Assembly (NCBI RefSeq): GCF_015070875.1
Contig: NZ_JADDIV010000003.1
Coordinates: forward strand, 1-64,000
Source: Ramlibacter pallidus
GTDB lineage: Bacteria; Pseudomonadota; Gammaproteobacteria; Burkholderiales; Burkholderiaceae_C
Length of the DNA stretch: 64,000 bases
Reading direction: 5' to 3'
In this document: piece after piece, positions 55,762 through 64,000 of the stretch
Numbering within the stretch: the stretch's first letter is position 1
How the letters are laid out: each line of letters begins with the position of its first letter
Program-made: the position numbers and the translations under genes
Notes under the pieces: model-generated
What the model saw: the letters and a program-made list of their open reading frames with translations, nothing else
Database searches by the model: none
What the model was told of the DNA's origin: nothing

Positions 55762-57965
55762 GCTGCTTCGCCGACACCGCGCTGCACCGCGCGCAGCAGG
55801 TCGACCGGCGAGGCGGGCTTGACGAGGTGCTGCGCGAACCCCGCTTCGCCCGCCTTGGCGATGTCCGCGGCGGTGCCGTAGCCGGTCAAGGCGACCAGGT
55901 GGCAGCGCGCGCCGTTGCGGTGGGCGCGCACGCGTTGCGCCAGCTCGTAGCCGCTCATGCCGGGCAGGCCGATGTCCAGCACCGCCACCTGCGGCACGAA
56001 CTGGTCCAGCAGCGTGAGCGCGACGCCGGGGTCGTAGGCCACCTTCACTTCGTAGCCGGACAGCTGCAGCAGCGCCGCCGCCGTGTCGGCCGCGTCCTGG
56101 TTGTCGTCGACCAGCAGCACGCGCGCGTGGCTGCCTTCCGGCGCGGCCGGCGCGGAGCTCTCCACGAAGGCCTGGGGTGGCGCGACCTGCGGCAGCGTGA
56201 TCGTGAAGGTGCTGCCCTGGCCCTCGCCGGGGCTCGTCGCGCGCACGGCGCCGCCATGCATCTCCACGAGGCTGCGCGAGATCGCCAGCCCCAGGCCCAG
56301 GCCGCCGCGCGAACGGTCGGTGCCCTGCGGCGCCTGGTAGAACAGGTCGAACACGTGCGCCAGCACTTCCGGTGCCATGCCCAGGCCGGTGTCCGACACC
56401 TCGACTTCCGCCTGCGTGCCGGCCCGGCGCAGGGCCAGGCGGATGCTGCCCTCGGGCCCCGTGAACTTGATGGCGTTGCCCAGCAGGTTGGTGAGCACCT
56501 GGCCGAGGCGCACTTCGTCCGCCGACACCCAGAGGTCCTCGGCGTCCGGCGCGACCTCGACGCCGAAACGGCGCAGCCCCAGCACCGGCTGCACCGACTG
56601 GGCGGCGTGCCGCACCACGTCGGCCAGGCGCACCGGCTGCATGCGCATCTCCAGGCGCTTGCCGGTGATGCGCGAGACGTCCAGCAGGTCGTCCACCAGC
56701 CGCTGCATGTGGGTGACCTGGCGCTGCATCACCTCGCGCTCCAGCCGCGTGCCTGGGTCGCCCTTGCGCTTCATCAGGTGCAGCGCCGTGGCCATCGGCG
56801 CGAGGGGGTTGCGCAGCTCGTGGCCCAGCATCGCCAGGAATTCGTCCTTGCTGCGGCCCGCCTCCTCGGCCTGGCGCAGGGCTTCCGTCGCGCGGGCCAG
56901 CAGCGTTTCGCGCTCGCGGGCGGCGAGGTCGCGGTCGACGGCGGCCTGCTTCAACGCGGCGCCGACGTCCTGCAGCTCCGCGATGTCGAGCCGGCTCACG
57001 AGCACCGGTTCGCCCCGGCCCAGCGCCTGGGCGGCGGCCTTGAGCGCCTCGATCGGCTCGATGACGTCGCGCGAGAAGTACCAGGCCACGAAGGCGGCGA
57101 GCGCGAGCGAAGCCAGCAGTCCCGCGCCCACCGCGCCGATCACGCTGTACAGCCCGGTGTCCGCGTCCTCGGCGGAGATGCCGGTGACCACGGTCCACCC
57201 CCAGTCCTGCAGCCGGCTGAAGCCGGTGTGGCTGCGCATGCCCTCGAGCGTGGTGGTGTTCCCCGTGCCTTCGCGCTCCGGCGTCGCCAGCAGGGCCGCC
57301 AGCGACGGGGACGGCCCCGGCGACGTGTGCTGCCGGGAGCGCGCCACGCGTGTCAGCTTCTGGTCGAGAACGGTGACGATGGAGGTGCCGGGCACGTTCT
57401 GGCGCAGCAGGACGCCGAGGATGTGTTCGGCGGGGATCACCGCGCTGAGCACGTACCGCAACTGCCCGTCGCGCAGGACCGGCAGGCGCACGGCGAAGGC
57501 CTGGTTGTTCCTCGGGCCGGTCGTCACGGTGCCGACCACCGGCAGCCGCGTGGCGATGGCCTTCTGCATGCTTTCGGGGTCCACGGCGTCGGGCGCCGGC
57601 GCGGACAGGGCATGGGCGGAGCTGAGGAGCAGCTTTCCTTGCGGATCCGCCAGCACGACGGCGCGCCAGCCCTGGCTGGCCGCGATGCGGCGCCCGAGGG
57701 CATGGAATTCCTCCAGTTCGCCGCCGTGCAGCTCGTCGACCAGCGACATGCTCTGCAGCACGCTGACGGTGGCGCGCAGTTCCGCATCGATGGCAGTCGC
57801 CAGCGCGCGCGAGACCAGCAGGGCCGTCGCCCGCGCGTCGTGCGCCCGCTCCCCGGAGATGTAGGCCAGCACCACCGCCGCGACGATCGCCAGCGGCAGC
57901 AGGCCGCTGGCGGCCAGCAGGAAGAGCCGGTACCGCAGCGGTCTTCCCGGCGCCGGCAGCTTCAT
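55758..57965 (-). CDS. Membrane hybrid sensor histidine kinase
   Basis: A 735-residue kinase with two membrane helices (about 13-35 and 274-298) around a periplasmic double-Cache-like sensor (about 36-270). A HAMP-like linker, a HisKA domain (His382 in MLGHELRNPLAP), a HATPase_c domain (NLLGNAIKFT, DTGLGM, RGGLGLGLA) and a C-terminal receiver (VLLVDDNQDAAD, Asp664 in VLDIGLPGMSG, VKPASP) follow. No output regulator is adjacent. The GNAT gene upstream overlaps its start by four bases. The signal and target are unknown. Confidence 0.92.
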   Translation of the reverse strand: MKLPAPGRPLRYRLFLLAASGLLPLAIVAAVVLAYISGERAHDARATALLVSRALATAIDAELRATVSVLQSMSLVDELHGGELEEFHALGRRIAASQGWRAVVLADPQGKLLLSSAHALSAPAPDAVDPESMQKAIATRLPVVGTVTTGPRNNQAFAVRLPVLRDGQLRYVLSAVIPAEHILGVLLRQNVPGTSIVTVLDQKLTRVARSRQHTSPGPSPSLAALLATPEREGTGNTTTLEGMRSHTGFSRLQDWGWTVVTGISAEDADTGLYSVIGAVGAGLLASLALAAFVAWYFSRDVIEPIEALKAAAQALGRGEPVLVSRLDIAELQDVGAALKQAAVDRDLAARERETLLARATEALRQAEEAGRSKDEFLAMLGHELRNPLAPMATALHLMKRKGDPGTRLEREVMQRQVTHMQRLVDDLLDVSRITGKRLEMRMQPVRLADVVRHAAQSVQPVLGLRRFGVEVAPDAEDLWVSADEVRLGQVLTNLLGNAIKFTGPEGSIRLALRRAGTQAEVEVSDTGLGMAPEVLAHVFDLFYQAPQGTDRSRGGLGLGLAISRSLVEMHGGAVRATSPGEGQGSTFTITLPQVAPPQAFVESSAPAAPEGSHARVLLVDDNQDAADTAAALLQLSGYEVKVAYDPGVALTLLDQFVPQVAVLDIGLPGMSGYELAQRVRAHRNGARCHLVALTGYGTAADIAKAGEAGFAQHLVKPASPVDLLRAVQRGVGEAA

Positions 57966-58414
57966 GCGGACCGGATCATGTAGCGGACGACGTCGTCCAC
58001 GGGAGCGAAGCGGTCGTAGAGGCGCCTGGCCCGCGCGTTGTCCGCCTTGGTGACCCAGTAGACCCGGGCCCAGCCCTCGGCCCGCATCGCGTTGCGCAGC
58101 CATTCGATCAGGGTGGCGGCCACGCCCTGGCCCCGTGCCGCGGGCGCGACGAACAGGTCCTCCAGATAGCACACCGGCTGGGTCTCCCAGGTGTTCTCGT
58201 GCACGACGCAGTGGGCAAAGCCGCGCACCTGGCCTTCGACCTCGGCCACGATGCACAGCACCGCCGATTCAGGATCGAGGATGCGGCGCCAGGTGCGCTG
58301 GGTGGTCTCTTCCGCCAGGTCGACCCGGTAGAAGTCGAGATAGCCGCTCCACAGTTGCCGCCAGGCGGCTTCGTCGGAGGGCAGGGCGGCGCGGATCGTG
58401 CATGGGGCGGTCAC
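57962..58414 (-). CDS. GNAT-family N-acetyltransferase
   Basis: A 150-residue GNAT protein: CTIRAALPSDEAAWRQLW at the start, YLEDLFVAPAARGQGVAATL (acetyl-CoA-binding R-x-x-G-x-A/G) and VYWVTKADNARARRLYDRF. The acceptor is unknown. Its stop overlaps the hybrid kinase start (ATGA), so the two genes are co-translated, an unusual but probably incidental pairing. Confidence 0.9.
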   Translation of the reverse strand: MTAPCTIRAALPSDEAAWRQLWSGYLDFYRVDLAEETTQRTWRRILDPESAVLCIVAEVEGQVRGFAHCVVHENTWETQPVCYLEDLFVAPAARGQGVAATLIEWLRNAMRAEGWARVYWVTKADNARARRLYDRFAPVDDVVRYMIRSA

Positions 58415-58427
58415 GCAGCCATTGTGC

Positions 58428-61400
58428 CTAGGGTTGGCCGAGTTGACGGGCCAGCAGGACGGCGGCGTGCACCGCCTGGCGCTCCGCCCCGTCGTGGATC
58501 TGGTGCCGGCAGCTGGTGCCGTCGGCGACGACGACCGCCTCCGGCGCCGAACGCACGGCCGGCAGCAGGCTCAGCTCGGCCATCTGCATCGACACCGCAT
58601 GGTGGCGCGCCTCGTAGCCGAAGCTGCCCGCCATGCCGCAGCAACTGCTCTCGATGAGCTGGGGCTGCACGCCCGGGATGAGCTGGAGCACCTCGAGCAC
58701 CGGCGACACCGCGCCGAAGGCCTTCTGGTGGCAATGGCCGTGCACCAGCACCGGCTGGTCCAGCGGCCGCAGCTTCTGCTTCAACGCATCGAGGCGGCCG
58801 GCGGCGGCCTCGCGGGCCAGGAACTCCTCCAGCAGCAGCGACTGGCGCGCCAGCGCCTGCGCCGGCTCGCCGAAGCCCATGGCCGTCATCTCGTCGCGCA
58901 GCGTGAGCAGGCACGAGGGTTCGAGTCCCACCACGGCGATGCCGCGTGCCACGAAGGGCTGCAGCGCGGCCAGCAGTTCGCCGGCCTTGGCCTTCGCCTC
59001 GTCGACCATGCCGCTGGCCAGGAAGGTGCGGCCGCAGCACAGGTGCTGGCCGCCACCGCCTTTCTTCGCCGCCACGTGCACCGTGTAGCCGGCCGCCCGC
59101 AGCACGTCGAACGCCGCCTTGGCGTTGGCCGACTCGAAGAAGCCGTTGAAGGTGTCGACGAACAGCACCACCGGCCGGTCCGCCGCCAGCACCTCGTCCC
59201 GGCTCGCGCCGTGCACGCCGCTGTTGAAGAAGTGCGCGGACTGCCATTCGGGCAGCGAGCGCCGTGCGGAGACGCCGAGCACCTTCTCGCCCAGGGCCCG
59301 CAGCAGGCCGCTGCGGTTGCGCAGGTTCAGCACGCCCGCGAAGCGGCTCGCCGTGGCCGCGTAGTCGGGCAGACGGGCGACCAGCCTGTCCTTGAGCGAC
59401 CAGCCGTTCTTGCGGCGGTCGGCGTGCAGGAACTCGATCTTCATGCGCGCCATGTCCACGCCGGTCGGGCAATCGCGCTTGCAGCCCTTGCAGCTGACGC
59501 ACAGGTCGAGAGCATCGCGCACCTCTTCGCTGGCCAGGCCGTCCGGGCCGAGCTGCCCGCTCACCGCCAGCCGCAGCGTGTTGGCCCGCCCGCGCGTGAG
59601 GTGCTGCTCGTCGCGCGTCACGCGGTAGCTGGGGCACATGGTGCCGGCGTCGAACTTGCGGCAGTGGCCGTTGTTGTTGCACATCTCCACCGCCTTGGCG
59701 AAACCCCTGGCGGGGTCGCCGCCGGTGCCCGGCGCGGTGGTGCGTTCGGTGGCGGGATCGTTCTGCACGTCCCAGCCGCTCCAGTCCAGCGCGGGCTGCA
59801 GCGGGATCACCTTGTAGCCCGGCGGGAAGCGCATCAGCCGCGTGTCGTCCATGCGCGGCGGGTTCACGATGCGGCGCGGAGACAGCAGGTCCAGCGGGTC
59901 GAACAGGCGCTTGATCTCGCCGAAGGCGGTGTCGATCGCGGGACCGAACTGCCAGCGGATCCACTCGCCGCGGCACAGGCCGTCGCCGTGCTCGCCGCTG
60001 TAGGCGCCCTTGTACTTGCGCACCAGTTCCGCCGCTTCCTCCGCGATGCGGCGCATCTCGGGCGCGCCGTTGCGGCGCATGTCGAGGATGGGCCGCACGT
60101 GCAGCGTGCCGACCGAGGCGTGCGCATACCAGGTGCCCTTGGTGCCGTGGCGGCGGAACACCTGCGTCAGCGCGTCGGTGTATTCGGCCAGGTGCTGCAG
60201 TGGCACCGCGCAGTCCTCGATGAAGGAGACCGGCTTGCCGTCGCCCTTGAGGCTCATCATGATGTTGAGGCCGGCCTTGCGCACCTCCCACAGGTTCTTC
60301 TGCGGCGCCTCCTCGGACATGAGCACCACCGCGCCGGGCAGGCCCAGGTCGCCCATCAGCTCCTGCAGTTCGCGCAGCTTGCGCTGCAGCAACGCCTTGT
60401 CGTTGCCGGCGAACTCCACCAGCAGCAGCGCGTCCGGCTCGCCGATCAGCGCGGTGCGCACCGTCGGAGCGAAGGCCGGGTTCTGCAACGAGAGCTCGAT
60501 CATCGTGCGGTCGACCAGTTCCACCGCCGTCAGCGTGCCGTCGCCGCCCAGTTTGACGATGTGCTGGGCCGAGTCCATCGCCTGGTAGAAGGTCGGGAAG
60601 TTCACCACGCCCAGCACCTTGGCCCGTGGCAGCTCCGACAGCCGCAGCTTCAGGCTGCGCGTGAGGGCCAGCGTGCCTTCGCTGCCCACCAGCAGGTGCG
60701 CCAGGTTGACGCTGCCGTCGGCCGTGTAGGGCCGCTCGTTCTGGTTGTGGAAGACGTCCAGGTTGTAGCCGGCCACGCGCCGCAGCACCTTGGGCCAGTG
60801 CGCCTCGATCTCGGGCCGCAGCGCGGCGGCCAGGTCGCGCACGCGCTCGCCCAGCAGGCGCGCCGCGCCCGTGCTCTCGTCGAAGCGGCCGAAGGCGTGG
60901 AGCGCGCCGTCCGACGTCCAGGCCTCGGCGCCCAGCACGTTGTGGACCATGTTGCCGTAAGCGATGCTGCGGCTGCCGCAGGAGTTGTTGCCGGCCATGC
61001 CGCCCAGCGTCGCCTGGGCGGCGGTGGACACGTCCACCGGATACCAGAGGCCGATCTTCTTCAGCTGCGCGTTCAGGTGGTCCAGCACGATGCCGGGCTC
61101 CACGGTGGCGGTGCGCGCCTCGGCATCCACCTGCAGCACGTGGCGCACGTGCTTGGAGAAGTCGATGACGAGGCCGGCCCCGACCGTCTGCCCGCACTGG
61201 CTGGTGCCGCCGCCGCGCGGCACCACCGGCACCTTCAGGTCGCGGCAGATGTCGAGGGCGATGCGCGCGTCCTCCGCGGTGCGCGGCAGGAACACGCCGA
61301 CGGGCATGACCTGGTAGATGGAGGCGTCGGTCGCATAGCGGCCGCGGTCGCCCGGCGTGAACAGCACTTCGCCGCGCGTTTCGCGGGCCAGCCGCTGCGC

Positions 61401-61496
61401 CAGCCGGCCGGCGACTTCGTTGCTGACGCGCGCGACGTCGTCGTAGGCGGTGCCGGCGCCTTCGCGCGTCACGGTCAGGGGCAGGGGCGCGTTCAT
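58428..61496 (-). CDS. FAD/Fe-S D-2-hydroxyacid dehydrogenase (GlcD-GlcF type fusion)
   Basis: A 1022-residue fusion. The N-terminal FAD-binding PCMH domain (about 50-280: VPVVPRGGGTSQCGQ, GGMAGNNSCGSRSIAYG) and FAD C-terminal domain (to about 540) are followed by a 4Fe-4S part (NNGHCRKFDAGTMCPSYR, CVSCKGCKRDCPTGVDMAR) and CCG domains (LCCGRTF, SSCCGMAGSFGYE). This layout and length match YdiJ-like D-2-hydroxyglutarate / D-lactate dehydrogenases. The enzyme should pass electrons to a quinone or carrier. The ATG overlaps the stop of the GntR gene (ATGA); longer upstream readings run into that gene. Together with the aminotransferase it may produce and remove glyoxylate-type oxo acids. Confidence 0.93.
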   Translation of the reverse strand: MNAPLPLTVTREGAGTAYDDVARVSNEVAGRLAQRLARETRGEVLFTPGDRGRYATDASIYQVMPVGVFLPRTAEDARIALDICRDLKVPVVPRGGGTSQCGQTVGAGLVIDFSKHVRHVLQVDAEARTATVEPGIVLDHLNAQLKKIGLWYPVDVSTAAQATLGGMAGNNSCGSRSIAYGNMVHNVLGAEAWTSDGALHAFGRFDESTGAARLLGERVRDLAAALRPEIEAHWPKVLRRVAGYNLDVFHNQNERPYTADGSVNLAHLLVGSEGTLALTRSLKLRLSELPRAKVLGVVNFPTFYQAMDSAQHIVKLGGDGTLTAVELVDRTMIELSLQNPAFAPTVRTALIGEPDALLLVEFAGNDKALLQRKLRELQELMGDLGLPGAVVLMSEEAPQKNLWEVRKAGLNIMMSLKGDGKPVSFIEDCAVPLQHLAEYTDALTQVFRRHGTKGTWYAHASVGTLHVRPILDMRRNGAPEMRRIAEEAAELVRKYKGAYSGEHGDGLCRGEWIRWQFGPAIDTAFGEIKRLFDPLDLLSPRRIVNPPRMDDTRLMRFPPGYKVIPLQPALDWSGWDVQNDPATERTTAPGTGGDPARGFAKAVEMCNNNGHCRKFDAGTMCPSYRVTRDEQHLTRGRANTLRLAVSGQLGPDGLASEEVRDALDLCVSCKGCKRDCPTGVDMARMKIEFLHADRRKNGWSLKDRLVARLPDYAATASRFAGVLNLRNRSGLLRALGEKVLGVSARRSLPEWQSAHFFNSGVHGASRDEVLAADRPVVLFVDTFNGFFESANAKAAFDVLRAAGYTVHVAAKKGGGGQHLCCGRTFLASGMVDEAKAKAGELLAALQPFVARGIAVVGLEPSCLLTLRDEMTAMGFGEPAQALARQSLLLEEFLAREAAAGRLDALKQKLRPLDQPVLVHGHCHQKAFGAVSPVLEVLQLIPGVQPQLIESSCCGMAGSFGYEARHHAVSMQMAELSLLPAVRSAPEAVVVADGTSCRHQIHDGAERQAVHAAVLLARQLGQP

Positions 61497-62179
61497 GCCG
61501 CGTTCCCCTGCGCGCCGGCCTCGCGCAGCTGCTCCAGCACCACGTCGCGCTTGTTGTGCAGATGGGCCACCAGCACCTGGCGCATGGCACCCGCGTCGCG
61601 GGCCGACAGCGCTTCGATCATCTTCTCGTGCTCCTGCACCGCCGCCTTCCACTTCTCGCCATCCTGGTTGGAGCGGAAGCGCAGCGCCTGCAGGCGGGCG
61701 TTGACCTGGTCGTAGACGGTGGACAGCACCGGGTTGCGCGCGGCGGCGTTGATGGCGCGGTGGATGCGGGCATTGATCGCGTAGTAGGTGGAGAGGTCTC
61801 GCCGCGTGTAGGCGGCCATCATCTCGAACTGCATCGCCCGGATCTCGGCGAGTTCCGCGTCGGTGATGCGCTGTGCCGCGAGCTCACCGGACAGGCCCTC
61901 CAGCCCGGCCATCACTTCGAAGGTGTCCAGGATGTCCGCTTCGGTCAGCGACACGGCGATCGCGCCGCGGTTCGGCACCAGTTCCACCAGCCCTTCGGCG
62001 GCCAGCATCTTGATGGCTTCGCGCAGCGGGGTGCGGGACACGTGGAGCAGCTCGGACAGTTCGCGCTCGTTGAGCTTGGCGCCGGGCGCGATGCGCCCTT
62101 CCACCAGCATCTGGCGCAGCCGCTGCGCCACCTGCTCGTGCAGCGCCGCGCGGGGAATGGAGATCACTTCGGCCGTCAT
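61493..62179 (-). CDS. GntR-family (FCD) regulator
   Basis: A 228-residue regulator: winged helix (ALHEQVAQRLRQMLVEGRIA, LSELLHVSRTPLREAIKML) and an FCD ligand domain (TFEVMAGLEGLSGELAAQRI, YAINARIHRAINAAARNPVL) with the metal-binding Asp/His pattern. TTTTGTATGCA half sites stand directly upstream of its ATG and inside the divergent promoter of the aminotransferase gene, implying control of both. It is coupled to the FAD dehydrogenase by a four-base overlap. Confidence 0.92.
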   Translation of the reverse strand: MTAEVISIPRAALHEQVAQRLRQMLVEGRIAPGAKLNERELSELLHVSRTPLREAIKMLAAEGLVELVPNRGAIAVSLTEADILDTFEVMAGLEGLSGELAAQRITDAELAEIRAMQFEMMAAYTRRDLSTYYAINARIHRAINAAARNPVLSTVYDQVNARLQALRFRSNQDGEKWKAAVQEHEKMIEALSARDAGAMRQVLVAHLHNKRDVVLEQLREAGAQGNAA

Positions 62180-62186
62180 GCCGCCA

Positions 62187-62197
62187 TTTTGTATGCA
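62187..62197. promoter_or_regulatory. GntR half operator next to the gntR start
   Basis: TTTTGTATGCA, eight bases upstream of the gntR ATG; identical to the left part of the palindrome at 62252. Confidence 0.55.
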
Positions 62198-62239
62198 GAT
62201 TTGCTGCGGCGCAAACCCTCGCAGCAGAGTAGTCAGGCA

Positions 62240-62270
62240 TTGACAGCTGGATTTTGTATGCAAAAATCGG
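62240..62270 (+). promoter_or_regulatory. Aminotransferase promoter with GntR operator in the spacer
   Basis: TTGACA (62240-62245) is a perfect -35. AAAAAT about 16 bases on is a weak -10. Between and overlapping them is TTTTG-TATG-CAAAA (62252-62265), a palindrome of the kind bound by FCD GntR proteins. Repression by occlusion is the natural reading. Confidence 0.6.
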
Positions 62271-62302
62271 CCGCACTTCCCATCCGAACCGCCTGAGGAC
62301 CC

Positions 62303-63532
62303 ATGGTCACGCTCGATTTCCACCCCACCGGCCGCCACTTCCTGCAGATCCCCGGCCCGTCGCCCGTGCCGGACCGCATCCTGCGGGCCATGAGCCTGCC
62401 CACCATCGACCACCGAGGGCCGGAGTTCGGCGCCCTCGGCAAGCGCGTGCTCCAGGGCATCGGCCAGGTGTTCCAGACGAAGCAGCCGGTCGTGATCTAT
62501 CCCGCGTCCGGCACCGGTGCCTGGGAAGCGGCCCTCGCCAACGTCATGAGCCCAGGCGACCACGTCCTGATGTACGAGACCGGCCATTTCGCCACGCTGT
62601 GGCAGAAGATGGCCACGCGCCTGGGACTGAAGACCGAGTTCCTCGGGCTGCCCGGCGTGGAGGGCTGGCGCCGCGGGGTGCAGGCGCACCTGATCGAGGA
62701 GCGCCTCAAGGCCGATGTCGGCCACGCCATCAAGGCCGTCTGCGTGGTCCACAACGAGACGTCCACCGGCGCCACAAGCAACATCCTTGCGGTGCGCCGC
62801 GCGATCGATGCCGCGAAGCACCCGGCGCTGCTGCTGGTCGATTCGATCTCGGGCCTCGCGTCCGCGGAGTACAAGCACGACGAATGGGGCGTCGACGTCA
62901 CCGTCAGCGGCTCGCAGAAGGGCCTGATGCTGCCGCCGGGCATCAGCTTCAACGCCCTGTCCGCCCGCGCACTGGAAGCGAGCAGGTCCGCGAAGCTGCC
63001 CAAGTCCTTCTGGGCCTGGGACGAGATCGTGGAGATGAACAAGTCCGGCTACTGGCCGTACACGCCCAACACCAACCTGCTGTACGGGCTGGCGGAAGCC
63101 TGCGACATGCTGCTGGACCCGCACTTCGGCGGGCTGCAGGGCGTGTTCGCGCGCCACCGCCGCTGGGCCGAGGGGGTGCGCAGCGCGGTGAAGGCGTGGG
63201 GGCTGGAGATCCAGTGCACCGAGACCCAGAGCCAGTCGCCCGTGCTGACCGGCGTCGTCATGCCCGAAGGCGTGGACGCCGACGCCGTGCGCAAGCTGAT
63301 CTACGAGCGCTTCGACCTGTCGCTGGGCACGGGCCTGGGCAAGGTGAAGGGCCGCATGTTCCGCATCGGCCACCTCGGCGACTGCAACGACCTCACCCTG
63401 ATGGCCGCGCTCTCGGGCTGCGAGATGGGGCTGAAGCTCTCGGGCGTCAAGCTCGCCGGCTCCGGCGTCGCCGCCGCGATGGATTATTTCGCCGGCCACC
63501 CGGCGCCGGTCGCCCTGCAGCAGGCGGCCTGA
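62303..63532 (+). CDS. Serine-glyoxylate / alanine-glyoxylate-type aminotransferase
   Basis: A 409-residue class V PLP aminotransferase. HFLQIPGPSPVPDRILRAMS and IDHRGPEFGALGKRVLQGI at the N-terminus, YPASGTGAWEAALANVMSPG, VVHNETSTGATSNI, the PLP lysine Lys206 in SGSQKGLMLPPG, and SGCEMGLKLSGVKLAGSG at the end fit the serine-glyoxylate group. It would transfer an amino group between serine or alanine and glyoxylate. Controlled with the FAD dehydrogenase by GntR and followed after 29 bases by a Bug receptor. Confidence 0.92.
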   Translation: MVTLDFHPTGRHFLQIPGPSPVPDRILRAMSLPTIDHRGPEFGALGKRVLQGIGQVFQTKQPVVIYPASGTGAWEAALANVMSPGDHVLMYETGHFATLWQKMATRLGLKTEFLGLPGVEGWRRGVQAHLIEERLKADVGHAIKAVCVVHNETSTGATSNILAVRRAIDAAKHPALLLVDSISGLASAEYKHDEWGVDVTVSGSQKGLMLPPGISFNALSARALEASRSAKLPKSFWAWDEIVEMNKSGYWPYTPNTNLLYGLAEACDMLLDPHFGGLQGVFARHRRWAEGVRSAVKAWGLEIQCTETQSQSPVLTGVVMPEGVDADAVRKLIYERFDLSLGTGLGKVKGRMFRIGHLGDCNDLTLMAALSGCEMGLKLSGVKLAGSGVAAAMDYFAGHPAPVALQQAA

Positions 63533-63561
63533 CCGATCACCAACGACGACAGGAGACAAGC

Positions 63562-64000
63562 ATGCAACGCAGAACCTTCATGACCGGCGTGGCCGCGTCC
63601 ATCGCGCTGCCCATGGCCGGCGCGCAGAACCTGCCCACCGGGCCGGTCCGCATCATCGTGGGCTTCGCGCCCGGCGGCGGCACCGACATCCTGGCGCGGG
63701 TGATCGGGCAGAAGCTCGGCGACATGTGGAAGACGCAGGTGATCGTGGAGAACAAGGCGGGCGCGTCGGGCACGATCGCCTCCGACTACGTGGCCAAGCA
63801 GGCCGGCGACGGCACGGTGCTGCACATGGCGCACATCAACAGCCACGCGCTCATGCCCAACCTGCAGAAGCTGGGGTACGACGCCGAGAAGGACTTCCAG
63901 CCGATCGCGCTGGTGGGCGTCACGCCCAACCTGCTGATCTGCGGCCAGATGCAGCCGGCCAAGACGGTGAAGGACCTGGTGGCGCTGTGCAAGGCGCAGC
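63562..64000 (+). CDS. Bug-family tripartite tricarboxylate receptor (partial, cut by window end)
   Basis: The first 146 residues are visible. MQRRTFMTGVAASIALPMAG is a signal peptide with twin arginines; GPVRIIVGFAPGGGTDILAR, VIVENKAGASGTIASDYVAK and the following ALMPNLQKLGYDAEKDFQPI are family landmarks. AGGAGAC stands before the ATG. It follows the aminotransferase gene by 29 bases and is probably co-transcribed. This is the third Bug gene in 15 kb. Confidence 0.9.
   Translation, partial: MQRRTFMTGVAASIALPMAGAQNLPTGPVRIIVGFAPGGGTDILARVIGQKLGDMWKTQVIVENKAGASGTIASDYVAKQAGDGTVLHMAHINSHALMPNLQKLGYDAEKDFQPIALVGVTPNLLICGQMQPAKTVKDLVALCKAQ

Noticed and set aside
1-64000. tRNA, rRNA, integrase, transposase or attachment sites that would mark a mobile island
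   Set aside because: None was seen on either strand, so horizontal transfer of the polysaccharide or adhesin regions is not claimed.

Overview
The window is a contiguous stretch of a high-GC chromosome, with tightly packed genes and short intergenic gaps. The gene content points to a betaproteobacterium of the order Burkholderiales, most like the Comamonadaceae (Ramlibacter/Variovorax type). The evidence is cbb3-oxidase assembly genes with FNR-type sites, three periplasmic 'Bug' tripartite-tricarboxylate receptors, a CsbD protein and a DUF2917 protein. The genus is an inference. No tRNA, rRNA, CRISPR array, insertion sequence or phage gene was seen.

Layout. (1) 0.2-2.3 kb: the end of a cbb3 cytochrome oxidase cluster (ccoG, FixH-like, small membrane protein) behind an FNR-like box. 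(2) 2.6-13.3 kb: a seven-gene exopolysaccharide operon: wecB, a small secreted His-rich protein, a DUF2334 deacetylase-like protein, a BcsB-like protein, an NfrB-like glycosyltransferase with c-di-GMP-binding MshEN motifs, an NfrA-like TPR/outer-membrane protein and a lipoprotein. It resembles the E. coli NfrA/NfrB/WecB glycan system, with extra genes. (3) 13.4-24.2 kb: a signalling block: a FimV-like protein, a GAF-degenerate GGDEF-EAL protein, a PAS-GGDEF-EAL protein, two kinase-like proteins, a lone receiver, and a NarX/NarL-type kinase and regulator pair. (4) 24.2-34.3 kb: DUF2917, a class A penicillin-binding protein, CsbD, then FNR, HemN and an HCxxMCG membrane protein (the usual partners of the cbb3 cluster), small membrane proteins, a thioesterase and murQ. 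(5) 34.5-49.9 kb: a 2984-residue type I secreted Ig-like/Ca-binding adhesin followed by its probable exporter: two tandem ABC transporters, an HlyD adaptor and a TolC-like protein. (6) 49.9-64 kb: catabolic modules for hydroxy acids: a LysR-controlled pair of divergently placed operons (Bug receptors, RraA-like, FMN hydroxyacid oxidase, beta-hydroxyacid dehydrogenase), a hybrid histidine kinase with a GNAT gene, and a GntR-controlled set (FAD/Fe-S D-2-hydroxyacid dehydrogenase, serine-glyoxylate-type aminotransferase, a third Bug receptor cut by the window end).

How the genes work together. Blocks 2, 3 and 5 together look like a surface and biofilm region: c-di-GMP made or removed by the block 3 enzymes could act directly on the NfrB-like synthase, while the giant adhesin provides a protein component. 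A dyad of the form GTAGG-N6-CCTAC sits before the polysaccharide operon, the FimV-like operon and the PAS-GGDEF-EAL gene, and resembles GacA/UvrY-type sites. In block 6, an identical compound operator (GATGCC-N5-GGCATCAA-N10-ATTATGTATTGGACG) stands before both operons flanking the lysR gene, which ties them into one regulon.
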